Below, piece after piece: positions 32,340-42,814 of a stretch of DNA of 64,000 nucleotides; positions within the stretch are counted from its first letter, which is position 1; each line of letters starts with the position of its first letter. This DNA comes from Leucosporidium creatinivorum. Taxonomy: Eukaryota > Basidiomycota > Microbotryomycetes > Leucosporidiales > Leucosporidiaceae. The DNA is taken from positions 62,001-126,000 of the forward strand of contig BCKL01000025.1 in NCBI GenBank assembly GCA_001600635.1. Reading direction: 5' to 3'. Made by a program: the position numbers and the translations under genes. The notes beneath the pieces are model-generated. The model saw only the letters and a program-made list of their open reading frames with translations, was not told the DNA's origin and did not search any database.

Positions 32340-33848
32340 TCACTTCGGCGCTCCAAACCTCGCCTCGGCCAGCGCCCTAAACTGCGCCATCGTCTCATCC
32401 TCCTTGCTCCTATACTGCTTCATCTTGTCGCTCATGACGGCTTGACGCTCTTCTTGGTATTGTGCTCGACTGCCGTGTTGAGCTCGGTGGTCACGGGCGG
32501 CGACCCTGTTCGGCGGGGGGCGGCGAGCGCGATGAGGGAGACGTAGAGGTGGTGTCGGAGGGTCGTGGTGACGAGAGCAGTGGGAGAAAGAGAAGCGTAG
32601 GAAGGCGAGGATCAAGTCAGTAAGCTATCGAAAGCAAGAGAGCAAAAGATGATCGCCGAACTCACATCGCCTTGAAGTCGCTCGTCCCTCCCGACCCCAT
32701 AAGCACATCGTCACTAACCTCCACCATCCCACCACTTTCCCTCGCCTCTCTCATCTCTCTCATACTGGCGCCCACCTCCCTCCTCTTCTCCATCTGCCGA
32801 TCCCGCCCCGTCGCCCGACTATCCCTCTCCTCCTCACGATCCTCCTTCCTTCCCTTCTTCTTCGCAGCCCTCTCTGCCTCGTGCGTAGAGTTCAGCAGCG
32901 AGTTTGTAGCATCACGAGTTTGTTGGAGAGCGGAGAGAGCGGAAGGAGGCATCGAAGGACCGAGAGCTGGACCTCGGGCGGCGGTCGGAAGGGAGGGGCC
33001 GACGGCGGTGGAGGAGGAAGAGGGAAGGGGACGAGTGCCCGTGTCGATAGACTTGCGGATGGAGGAGGCGTCGTCCAACTCGCGTTGGGTGGCTTTGGAG
33101 AAGGACCAGGAGTAGGCAGAGGAGAGCGAGGAGGAGAGCGAGGCGGAGGAGATGCCGGCGTAGTATTTAGCTGGCGCGTCGAAGATGGGTGAGACGTAGA
33201 TGTGCGCATTGAGAGAGTAGCGGGAGGGATGACGGGTAGGGATGAGAGGTAAACGAATGAGAGTCAGCTTCGAGCAATCACCTCGCCGAGCAGAGCTCCG
33301 CCACTCACGAGCTAGTTTCCCGCGGTTCCAAGCCTTGCAGAACTTGCGAAAGTATGCCCTGGCATCCTCAGACTTGAGCTGATCGAGTCGCTGTAGCGTA
33401 GAGAGGCGCAGGTCAGCTCTCGTTCTAGTTCGCTCAGTAGAGCTCGCGCTTCGAACTGCCGCGGTACAGCAGAGCATCAGACACACCTTCCCCTTCTCTT
33501 CGTCTAGCCACACCTTTAGCTCGTTACTCTTGAGGTAGACTGCCCTCATTCGAAGTCAGCGTTGTGGCTCTCAGCCGGCTCTCGCCAGAGCTACTCACAA
33601 TCCTCTGCATCAATCTCCTTGACCCCGGCAGGCGGTCCCCTCTCACTTTCATCTCCCTTCTCCCTATGCTTCCTGCTCTTCCTCTCCCGGTCCTCAGGCG
33701 AGCGCGAGCGGTGACGCCTGCTCGAGCTCGACTTGCGCTCGTCCTGCTTCCTATCATCACGGTGTCGAGATGAGCGCTCAGGCGAGCAAGAACGTGAGTC
33801 TCGGCGACGGCGGTCGTGGTGGCGTGACGAGCTGGAAGTCGAATCCAT
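32340..33848 (-). CDS. SCI1-like RS-rich nuclear protein
   Basis: The N-terminus (exon 1, 33599-33848) is rich in Arg/Ser/Asp/His (RHHDRRRRDSRS, RSRSPEDRERKSRKH), as in splicing-linked proteins. It is followed by the conserved block AEDFYLKSNELKVWLDEEKGK, then LKSEDARAYFRKFCKAWNRGKL and PKYYAGISSAS across short introns. This block matches plant style cell-cycle inhibitor 1 (SCI1) and its animal relatives. The middle is Ser/Ala-rich with GPSLP/GPSMP repeats. The last exon, joined from a donor at GCGAT, ends QEERQAVMSDKMKQYRSKED and AEARFGAPK. SCI1-type proteins are nuclear; their molecular role is poorly known. The start MDSTSSSSRHHD was preferred to an upstream in-frame ATG at 33920. Confidence 0.75.
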
Positions 33849-34053
33849 AGCGAAAGATGGGGAGGGAAGCGAAGGGTTGCTGGCGGCTTCGCTCGCAAGT
33901 CGTCTCAGAAGTAAGGTCAAATATTGGGTATCATTCAGAGATTGGTGTCAACAGCTCGGCGCCGACTCTGCCTCCGCTCCTGCTCCATCGCTGCCCTGTC
34001 CAATTCCAGCTGCAGCTCCTCCTCCATCCTCAAGCCTCATTTCGACCACCGCT

Positions 34054-35507
34054 CTAGGCGAGGGTAGCCTTGGACCTGCTCCTAGTGATCCGGGAGGGAG
34101 TCTCGGGGCCCGAGGCGTTTCCCTGAGCGGCCTCAATCTTGGCCTTGGTAGCGGAAGAGATCTGATGTCGGCAGTTTGATAACGGTGGGGAGGATGGGGG
34201 GGGGGCGTCAAGTTGGAGGGAACAGGTCAGCGAACGAAAGGCGAGCCGATACGAGGAAAGACAGCGCACCTTCTTGCTGCCAGGGTTGACGAGGTGGCGG
34301 TTGCGCTGCTTGTGCATGTGCGACATCATGATAAAGAGGGCTAGTAAGAAGTGCAGTGGTCAGTATAACTCAGCGCTCTCCTCGATACAGTTCGGCGCTG
34401 GAGCTCCGACTCACCTGGGGGCCAGAAAGCGGCGGTGGCGAGGGTTCCGACGTATCCAAGGATGCCAAAGTGCTGCTGGGCGTAGCTGTTGTACGAGGAA
34501 ACGTTAGAAGGGACTCGAAACGGGGCGGGAGGGAGAGGGAGCCTCACGCGGCCGAGCGGAAGATGAGGTAGCACTCGGATCCGGCGCCGAGAGGGTACAT
34601 GAGGTAAAAGGTGGAGTAGCTGCGACACTCAAAGACTCGTCAGTAGCTGCAGAGACGAAGGATGGAGGAGCAGAGCCTCACCGAAGCCACTCGAGAACGG
34701 GAACCTTGACGTTGACGAGGCTAGCGACGTAGTGAAGGTACCTCACGACTTCGGTGAAGGACCAGGCGAAGACCATGGAGATGTAGACGGGCGAAGCGGC
34801 GACCTATTGAGCAGCAATCGACTGGTCAGCTACCCCTTCTCCGGCGCTCTGGAAAAGAAGCGAAAGCGCACCTGGGGGTAGAAGGGGCAGATGTACCAGA
34901 CGACCAGGATACGGGAAGCGATCTGAGCGGCGGTAGTGAGGATTCCACTGCGACTGTTGAAGGACATTCGTAGAGCCCAAAACAAAGGCATGAGCACGCT
35001 TCTGTCTGTAGCTGAAGCGCCGGGAAGCACTTACACGAGACCGAGCGCCGAGTGGACAGCTTCGAGGAGAGCAAACGTCTGGACCCACTTGACGACATCG
35101 CCGAAGCTGGAGCCGAGAGGAGCGCGAGCGAGGAGGGGAGAGAAGGGGGCAGGTCGTCATTAGCTGTTGAGCTTCGCAAGCCCAGCGCCGCTCTGTACAG
35201 AGCAGCAGCATTGTCCTACACCTCAGTAGAACACCGCGACCGTTCAAACTCACTCGGAGTAGCCCGTCCTGCCCCTTCCCAGCAGCTTCTCGCCGACCGT
35301 CTCCAATCCGACCACCGCCTTGATTCCTCCGTCTCCCGCACCAGTGAGCATGTGAGCGACAAGCCTGAAGAGCACGTAAGCCCATCCGAGCGCCGAGGCA
35401 GCGTTGTAGGCGATGAGGTAGAAGTTCTTCGGCGAGCGGCGAGCGGCGCGCGCTTTGGCCAGCTCGCGCTGGTGTTGCGAGGGCTTCTTCTTGGGCGTGG
35501 CGGGCAT
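34054..35507 (-). CDS. PHS1: 3-hydroxyacyl-CoA dehydratase (HACD)
   Basis: Phs1 carries out the third step of very-long-chain fatty-acid elongation in the ER membrane, removing water from 3-hydroxyacyl-CoA. Seven or so exons. Seen in order: a basic N-terminus (MPATPKKKPSQHQREL), NFYLIAYNAASALGWAYVLFR, TFALLEAVHSALGLVRS, ILTTAAQIASRILVVWYI, VFAWSFTEVVRYLHYV, then WLRYSTFYLLYPLGAGSE, which holds the Tyr and Glu (YPLGAGSE, seven apart) that form the Phs1 active site. The C-terminus is basic and Ser/Thr-rich (SRITRSRSKATLA). It lies in the spacer of inverted repeat 2, so it is single-copy here. Confidence 0.9.
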
Positions 35508-35988
35508 TGTGTGCTGTAGTCGATGTACCGAGAGGTCGAGAAGCCGGAGAAAGGTGCGCTGGCCGAGATGAGAAGTTGTGGGGGGAGGAAGAAGGGGAGC
35601 GAGCTGGATGAAAGTCGATCAAGGCCGAAGGGCTCGGCGGAGGGTCTGTAGCTGAATCGTTCAGCTGAATGCTGCAGTATATCGACAGTGCTCAGCGACG
35701 TCCTGCCGAGTGTCTGCCCTGCGCTGCGAGTCTAGAGGCTGCCCCTCGCCCTTCGCCGAGCAGTTTCGCCAGTTTCGCTCTCTGTTTCGCTTCTCTCCTC
35801 GTATTCGGTAGTGCTAAAGGTCTGAGGGAGGAGCTCTTCTCGTCTCCAGTAGCAACTCTCGAGCACCCCTTGCTGCTGCTCCACCGACAAGATGGAAAAA
35901 GCAAGCTCGGCGATCTCTTCATTGCACCCGCCAGCAAGCAAGCGTTCAGCTTATCCCTCCACGCCCTCACTAGATCCTCCCCCAAGTT
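35508..35988. other. PHS1 promoter / fam-6 3' region
   Basis: 481 bp between the PHS1 start and the fam-6 stop. No gene recognised. Confidence 0.4.
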
Positions 35989-36944
35989 TTAACGTCCACG
36001 GCAGGGTACGACTCGACTCCAAAGCATCCAGCGCGGCTGGATCGGCGCCGCCTTCGCCTCCTTCGGCGCTGGCTCCTTCGTCTGTTGCTCGTCCGCTTCG
36101 AGCTTGAGCGAGGCGAGGAGGGCTGGGTCGAAGGGCTCAAGAGAAGGGATAAGGTCGTCTCCCTCCTTCGCGGCCACTTGGAGCTTCCACTCCCTCACGA
36201 GCGCAGCGAAGCGACGGCCGGCGCCGGAGGGTACGTCGAACACGGCGGGGGAGATGCTGGTGAGTGCGTGAGCGGGTACGGATCCCCTGAAGGGTTGGCC
36301 GCGTAGGATGTGATCCAGGTCTGCGCGAGTTGGAGGGGGGAGCCTGGACTTGGTGGTGTGGAAAGGAAGAGAGATGGGCACCGCCGAATGGAAGTCGCGC
36401 AATTCGCCAAAGTCCGACGCCCAAGCGAAGTCGTTCGGCGTGCAGAGGCCGTAAGAGGCGAGGAGTCGGGTCGTCTGCATGTGAGCGGTATCACCTCCGC
36501 CCAGCGAGGAAGCATCCAAATGCCTGAATGCCCGACGTTGATCCAGCAGGAATCGCACTTAGGCTCCTCCCACGAGTTCCAATTGTGCTCGAACTGCTTG
36601 TCTAGCGAGGCAATATCCTCCTTCAGCTTCCCTTCGGCGATGGCGCGCCGCCAATCTTCCTCCTCGCAATCCTCGCAGCGAAAGTAGTCGACAGCCTCGC
36701 GCTCTGCTGCGAGCAGCTCGGCGAGGATCAGCTCCTCCTTGATGGTATCCCATACATCCTTCGGCAGCTCGTCAACGCCTGTACGGTTCTCCTCCACCCT
36801 GAGCGTTTCCAGACGGCGACGAAGGAGGATGAGATCGATGGCTCGGAAGACGGGCAGGGTGCTGGTGTAAGCCGCAGCAGCGAAGTGAAGAGATGAAGTG
36901 GTGACCCAGATGCCGTAGATCAGAGTAGCTGTACTGTGGCACAT
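35989..36944 (-). CDS. Uncharacterised family protein fam-6 (A-type)
   Basis: N-terminal exon: MCHSTATLIYGIWVTTSSL, AIDLILLRRR, LPKDVWDTIKEEL, C90/C93, W122-x2-W125, C130/C133. The second exon (35989-36474) starts TTRLLASYGLC and carries SISPAVFDVPSG and the tail IQPRWMLWS. At the position where relatives have a 54-68 bp intron, only 20 bp (36475-36494) separate the aligned exons, too short to splice and not a multiple of three. A GT 42 bp further upstream (exon end 36537) gives a normal 62-bp intron in phase, and 297 aa ending exon 1 at SCWIN. That is the preferred model. The gene lies 3' of MED7 copy 2. Confidence 0.75.
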
Positions 36945-37095
36945 GGCGAAGCGAGCGAGCGCTGAGCCGGGCGAGTTGGGAGCTTTGAAGGGCGAGCGAG
37001 GAGCTGTAGCGAGGTAGAAGTAGGTGCTTGAGGTTGTTTGCTGAGCTCTGCAGTTGATCTGACTGTCCGTGACTGTCCGCCGAGTCGTCCTCGAG

Positions 37096-37121
37096 AGTCG
37101 AAGCGAGAAGCGACCGAGTGG
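37096..37121 (-). promoter_or_regulatory. A-type upstream element of fam-6
   Basis: Reads CCACTCGGTCGCTTCTCGCT toward fam-6, about 150 bp upstream of its ATG; one base differs from the fam-5 block in this core. Confidence 0.5.
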
Positions 37122-37326
37122 CGAGAGAGCAAGAGAGGGCGAGCTCGGAAAGCGAGAGGTCGTCGAGCTTCGCTTGGGCTTCAGGGGCTCGGTATGACCG
37201 TGTGAGGCTACAGAACAGGGCTTCTCAGCTGATAGTGCTACAACAGAGTACTTCACAATCCCACTGCACCCGAGCATCTCTCCAGCTCAGCTCCTCTCTT
37301 CTCGCTCTCCGCGCCACTTCGCTCCC

Positions 37327-38627
37327 TCACTCCAGCCCATCCACCAAAGCCCTCAGCTTCTCCCTCGCCAGCCTTTCCGGATCACCAGTCTTCCTCTCCG
37401 CTCGCGCTCCTCCTCGTCGCTGCACCGCTGCGCCTCCTTCGCCGCCAGCCGCCGAATGGGACAGGTCGGCCTTGAGGCTGGCGAGGGTGGATTGGAGCTC
37501 GGCGCACTTCCTGTTGATGGGAGACGAGGGGAGTTGATGTGAAGCGAGGCGAGGAACGGGGAGGAGTTGGGAGAGATGGGAAGAGGGTCGAGCCAATGTC
37601 AGCGAAGGGATCGCCGAGGGGGAGCTCAAGGACGAGTAGGCGGAGATAGGCGATGGCAGCAGGCAGTCGAAGGGGTAGGCGGAGAGAGGAGATATCGAAG
37701 GGCGATGTGATGTGGCTGAAACAGGGGAAGAGAGATCTGCACTCACTGCTTGATGGCCGCCGTTTTTGCCCTTCTCTGCTCAATCTGAGCACGCATCATT
37801 GCCTTGAGGGTCTCGCGGGCCTGTTGGGTGTAGACCGAGCAGCGGACGAGGTACAGGATCAGGAAAGAGGTTGGAGAGTTGTACGAAGCGGGTGAGAAGT
37901 GCGGCAAGAGGTTAGCTTTGGCCGAGGAAGGGCGCCGAGCGCCGAGCTAGCGTCGAGGGACGCACCTGCACCGGCCTCAGCTCGTTCACCAGATGATGCA
38001 TGTTCACTCCTATGAGTCGAGTATGCTCGACTAGCCGCTCAGGGTCTGTAGGCGGTTCCGGAGCGCCAGGCGGGAGGGAGGTGAGGGAAGGCGGCGGTGA
38101 CATAAGCGATGTAAGGAGCTGGGTGTAGGTGAGAAGGAGGGTGCGAAGCAGGTTAAGAAGTGAGGTAGATCGGTCTGCAGTAGGATGGTATATAAGAAGG
38201 TCAGCCGACACACGAATGGGAGAAGGGAAAGAGCTCAGAACTCACCGACACTAGGATCAAACAGCTCCTGCACTCCCATCTCTGCTAATGACGGTAACTT
38301 CTCCTCCACCGGCCAAGTTTCCCCAAACACCGAGTAGCTCCCATCCTCTACAATCCAGTCAATGTTGGGCGGTTCCAGCTCTGCTCTGGAGCTTTCTTGA
38401 CCATTGGGAAGCTGCACCGAAGCAGTGAGGGGTAATGCCAGGTTGTCCGAGGTGTAGCGCGTGTAGTAAGGTGCCGGCGCAGGGAAGAAGGACGTCTCGA
38501 GCGAATCGTCCGCTGGCTGCTCTTCGTCGCCGGCTGGCGGAGGCGGAGCGGCTGAGTCTGGCTGTTGCTGTTGCTGTAGCAGAGCAGGAGCAGGAGAACC
38601 TGCTGCTGATGATCCCGAGTCTGACAT
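37327..38627 (-). CDS. MED7: Mediator subunit 7, copy 2
   Basis: Exon pattern and 282-aa product as in copy 1, read on the other strand (exons about 38246-38627, 37966-38174, 37747-37820, 37327-37510). The same motifs are present (PYYTRYTSDNL, NMHHLVNELRP). It is head-to-head with the full-length acyltransferase gene, which supports this as the original locus. Two expressed identical copies would double Med7 dosage; Mediator is a stoichiometric complex, so the excess may be inert. Short reads cannot tell the copies apart. Confidence 0.92.
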
Positions 38628-38901
38628 CCTACAGCCGCCGAGATGCGATGTGAAAGCCGAGCAAGTGAGACGTAGGAAGCTGAGCCGCCTCGCAGCGATC
38701 GCAAGTCCAAGCTCGAAAGAGGATTCAGCTTTTGCTCTCCTACATCTTTTTTGCATCTCGTCTTCTCACCTCCGACTCGACTACAGGACTTCGCTACTCG
38801 GCTACAGCTTCACCACTCTCACCCTCAGCGGGCTCCTCACCCCACCTCCGCCGACCGGCGCTCGCTCGGACCCAGCTGCAACAGCACCTCATCAAGCAGC
38901 G
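38628..38901. promoter_or_regulatory. Shared MED7 / acyltransferase promoter, right copy
   Basis: 274-bp bidirectional region between MED7 copy 2 and the full acyltransferase gene, identical to the left copy at 29369-29642. Confidence 0.65.
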
Positions 38902-41900
38902 ATGCCGTTCGGAGCGACCCATTCCTCGTTGCGCTCATTGGCGCAATACGCTACACAATCCTTCTTCTCGCGCATTCACATTGACGGCGAGGAGCACGTC
39001 CCGCTGGAAGGGCCCGTCATCGCCTTGGCCAACCACCACAACTCGGCGGTGGATGTGAGTCTTCTAGTGCGGTGTAGAGGGACGGACTGGCGCTGGTGTG
39101 TCTTTGGAGCGGGCTGCTAGGCTACAGAACGGCGGAGGAACGCGTGCGCCGGGCAGGAAGAGCGGCAAGGCTAGGGAGGGCTGAGCGCCGAGAGGGTACA
39201 GAGGGAGGATCATGTCGAGGTGCAGAGCCTGATGGGCTGCTTCCCCGGCAAGTCCGAGCTCACTGGGGAGCAGCTGCTCGAGTGCAGGGAGCACGCCCCT
39301 TCTCCTCGGGCTTAGGCAGCAGGTGGAGCAGCAGAGCGAGGTGCAGGAGCGAGGGCGGTGCATGCTACTGAGGCCGTTTCGTCTCTGTTGGACGAGATGG
39401 ATTCAGTTGGGCGCGCCTCGACCCACCAGCTGGCCAGCAGAAGGCCGAGCTCCCTCGGACCGGTCGAGGCGCTGCTCTACACGGCAGGGTGTTCGCAGCA
39501 TGCTCTTGTTAGGCTACATAAGGGCCTCTACGTGATACCCATGTGGTCATGCTGCTCCATGCAGCGCTGCTGGGGCTCGGCGGAACAGGCATCCGCGCTC
39601 TCGGAGGAGGGTGAGGCCTACGCGAGGCTTCAAGGCTCGCAGCAGGCTGCAGTACTACGTACACAAGCTTGCTGTGATCCTTGTCTTAATGTTCGTGAGC
39701 AGGCTGCCGCTCTTCTGGTGGCAAAAGTGGGCCGAGCGTGTTTGGCTGTTGCCTCTTTCGCTCATTCGGAAGACAAACGTGGCCTCGGAAGCCCCGAGCT
39801 CGCAGTGAGGCTCTACTGCTATGCAGGCGAGCACCGCTGGGATAGCGCCTAGCGTTTCTCAGCTTCTTCTAAGCAGGACGAGTAGCTCGGCGCTCGCGGA
39901 CTGCTGTCGGGGAGGCGGCTCTGGCTTCGCAAGGCGGCTTCCCATAGGATGGAAGGCTGCTTAGCGATTCACGCGTCGTCTCTCCCCCGTCAACTACCAC
40001 CAGCTTGTCTCGGACAGCAAGCGAGAAGCGACGGGCGAGGCGCTCCCTCGCTCCTCGGCGGACGATGGCGTGGGATTTTGAAGCAAGCTTCCTCGTTCGA
40101 GTGAAGGGCGTAGACGCGTTCGCTCTCCCTCGTTCTCTGCTGCTTCGCTCACCGATGTAGATGTTCAGAAGCCCAGCTGCGCTGATCCCCGCCGAGCCCT
40201 CACTGACTCGCTCTTCCCCTTCCTTCCATGTGCTCGACATCATGCCACACCCTCGAACAGCCCGCGATGCTCTCGTGCTTCTTCCCTCACAACCGCAAGC
40301 TGCATTACTGGGCAAAGGTGAGCTCTAGTCACTCCAGCGCCCATCTTTCGTCACTCACTTCGCCTCTCCCCTGCGGTAGTCGACTCTCTTCAAGCCTGGA
40401 TTGGCGCGCACTATCCTCCTCGACGCTGGAAACATCCCTGTAGATCGCCGAACGAAGGTGCGCACTCGTCCCTCGCAATCTCTCATCTCGGCGCTGACCT
40501 CCCCATCCCCCTCACCATCCCGCCAACCCCTCGCTTTCGCCTCATCCGCGATCCGCTCGTCGCTCCCCTCTTCCGCCCTCCCGCCTCGCAGGACAACCAA
40601 AAGCTCTTCGCTACGACTTTCGATTCGCTCAAGCACGGCGAATGCGTCGCCGTCTTCCCCGAAGGCGGATCCTACACCATGCCCGGTCTTCTCCCCACGC
40701 TCAAAGACGGAGCAAGCTGGGCCGCCCTCGAGTACAGCGTCAACATCCGTGGTACCCATGCGAGTGGAGAACCCGAGGATGTTGGAGGAGGAAGCCTCAA
40801 GGGAAAGGGGAGGGAGCTGAGTGGTGGTGGAGAGGTCAAGGAGGAGCCTAAGGATGTGACGATATGCGTGGCGGGCATCAACTTCACGGACAAGACCAAG
40901 TATCGCAGCTCGGCGATCATGCAGTGAGTTTGCGCCTCTCTCGCTCGCTCGTCGCTCGTTCCGACCTCAGCACCCCCCAGGTTCGGCCCCTCGATCTCGG
41001 TCACGCCCTACGTCGACGAGTTCTACACCGACCCTAAGTCGGCTGTCAAGAAGCTGACGAAAGCCATCACCGAGGCGCTCATCAAGCTGACCATCAACGC
41101 CGAAGACTGGTGAGTCTCGTCTGTGAAGACGTCGAGGAGCGAGTGCTGACTTCAGGAGAAACAGGGACTCGCTGAAGGCCGCTACCATGGCGAGAAAGAT
41201 GCTCTGGGTCGACGAGCGAACGATCCCTCTCGCTCACTTCCGCGACATCGGCCAGAAGTGAGTCGACACTTTGCCTCGCCTTACGCTTCCCAGCTCACCA
41301 CCTCCCGCGGTTTCATCTCAACAGCCTCGTCGACCTCTTCTCTCCTTCCTCCACTCCGTCCGCCGACAAGGCCTCCCTCCAGCATGTCCTCCTTTCCTAC
41401 TACGCCTCCCTCGACGAGACTGGCCTCACCCACGCTGCGCTCGCTTCGGGCGTCCCACTTCCACCGACGCTCGATCCTGCTGTACCTCACCCGCTCCCAA
41501 CGCGTGCGAAGGTACTGGGAAGCTTGCTATGGAGTACGACGAGGAGTTTGGGGACGCTGCCGTTCTTCATCGTTCGTGAGTCGTCCACCGTTTCAGCCAG
41601 CGAGGAAAGTCGAGAGCTGACCCAGCTCTATCTTGCAGCGTTACTGGTCCATCTACCCATCTACCTCGTCGGGAAGTGGTCCCTCCGTCTCTCGACCCTC
41701 GAGGAAGACAAGGCGCAGAACAAGGTCGGTCCTCGTCTCACGCGTCCGCGCTGCCCTTCGCTGACGCTCGCCTTCTCTCTCAACTTGTGCGCTTCTTCCT
41801 GCACCCTCTGTAGATCGCTATCTCCCTCCTCCTTGCCCTCCTCACTTACTTCGTCCTCTTCCTCACCGCCTGGGCGCTTCTCTTCCTCACTCCCCTCGGC

Positions 41901-42450
41901 GCCGTCGGAGCTTTCGCGATCGTCTGGCTCTTTGCCGTCTACCACAATACGTTAATTGATGACAACTGTGAGTAGCGGTATCGGTGCTCTTCTTGCCTAT
42001 CTTCGACCTGCTCTTCGCCGAGAACTGCTCGCTAACTTCCCTTCATCATTCACAGACAACAAGTTCAAGACCCTCCGCGCCTCGTGGCTCGTCCTCCTCG
42101 GCATCTGGGCCCCTCACGCCAAGTCGGAAGCCGTCAGCGCCATCAATCGTCGCCACGACGAGCTGCGCAACTCGGCGGGCGAAGTCGTCGACAAGATTTC
42201 CCTCGCGTTGGGCCGACAGGATCTCGACGGTGGGGAGAAGGAGGAGAAAGTGAGGAAAGAGTTGATTGCGCTGGAGGAGCAAGAGGGAGAGAACGCTATC
42301 AGGAAGGTGCTGAGGCTTAGGGGCGAGGCGAGCAAGGCGCTGGGCGAGTTCTTCAACGCCGAGGGGGAGAAGGAGCTGAGGAAGAAGCTCATCGGATGGG
42401 GCGCCAGGATTCCCAGCTCGACGGGGCTGAAGCTGAAGAAGGAGCAGTGA
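38902..42450 (+). CDS. Glycerol-3-phosphate acyltransferase (SCT1/GPT2 type)
   Basis: Catalyses the first acylation of glycerol-3-phosphate (and dihydroxyacetone phosphate) in ER glycerolipid synthesis. Exon 1 (38902-39054) ends right after the acyltransferase HX4D motif (NHHNSAVD). A 1,206-bp intron, by far the longest in the window, precedes exon 2 (40261-40317, PAMLSCFFPHNRKLHYWAK). Later exons carry DAGNIPVDRRTK, the substrate motif VAVFPEGGSYTMP, DGASWAALEYSVN, a hydrophobic pair (LLVHLPIYLVG; ISLLLALLTYFVLFLTAW, then FAIVWLFAVYHN) and a charged C-terminal tail. Length is roughly 640 aa. Motif order fits yeast Gat1/Gat2; which orthologue is not decided. Confidence 0.88.
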
Positions 42451-42814
42451 GGTGGGGAAGAGGGGAGGAGGGTCGTCGTTCGTTCTTTTCGTTATTGCTG
42501 TGTAGGATTTTTTATCGTTCGCTGTGCTATGGACGCTCTCGCTTTGCATTCTATCTCTCGAGCTCGGCTAGTGAGGTGAAAAAGGTAAAAAGAGGGACTC
42601 GTTGTCACGGCCGAGGGTTCACTCACTCAGACACCGCGAGTCGGGGCAGAAGAAAGGCTACAAAAATGGGGATGGTAAGGCTACAAGTGCGTGTGGGCGT
42701 GGGGTACGGAGCTATGGACAGAGGGCACAATTTCACAGAAGGCAGTAGAGACAGAGGGGAAGTAAGTACATGGCGCTCGGCGAAGATGAACTTGTCGAGA
42801 TGGGCCGTTCAAGA
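42451..42814. other. Convergent intergenic region
   Basis: 364 bp between the 3' ends of the acyltransferase and cyclin genes; T-rich near 42485-42515, which would suit polyadenylation. Nothing else seen. Confidence 0.4.

Larger units (their letters stand above)
37319..38975. repeat. Perfect-identity tract of inverted repeat 2 (right)
   Basis: Counterpart of 29295-30951; see there. It covers MED7 copy 2, the bidirectional promoter and the first half of acyltransferase exon 1. Confidence 0.8.
35989..40317. repeat. Inverted repeat 2, right arm
   Basis: Right arm of the inverted repeat (see 27953-32118). It holds fam-6, MED7 copy 2 and exons 1-2 plus intron 1 of the acyltransferase gene, which continues intact beyond the arm. 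That makes this the likely ancestral location of MED7 and its divergent partner. Confidence 0.88.

Noticed and set aside
29295-38975. Duplicate MED7 as pure assembly error
   Set aside because: The flanking parts of the arms have diverged and the two ends differ in gene content, which an assembly duplicate would not show. Still worth confirming with long reads.
39055-40260. Hidden gene inside the acyltransferase intron
   Set aside because: The longest frames differ between the two arms and show stops and frame changes, so no protein is being maintained.
27953-40317. Inverted repeat as a transposable element
   Set aside because: Arms contain ordinary host genes with introns; no transposase, integrase, target-site duplication or terminal motif was seen.
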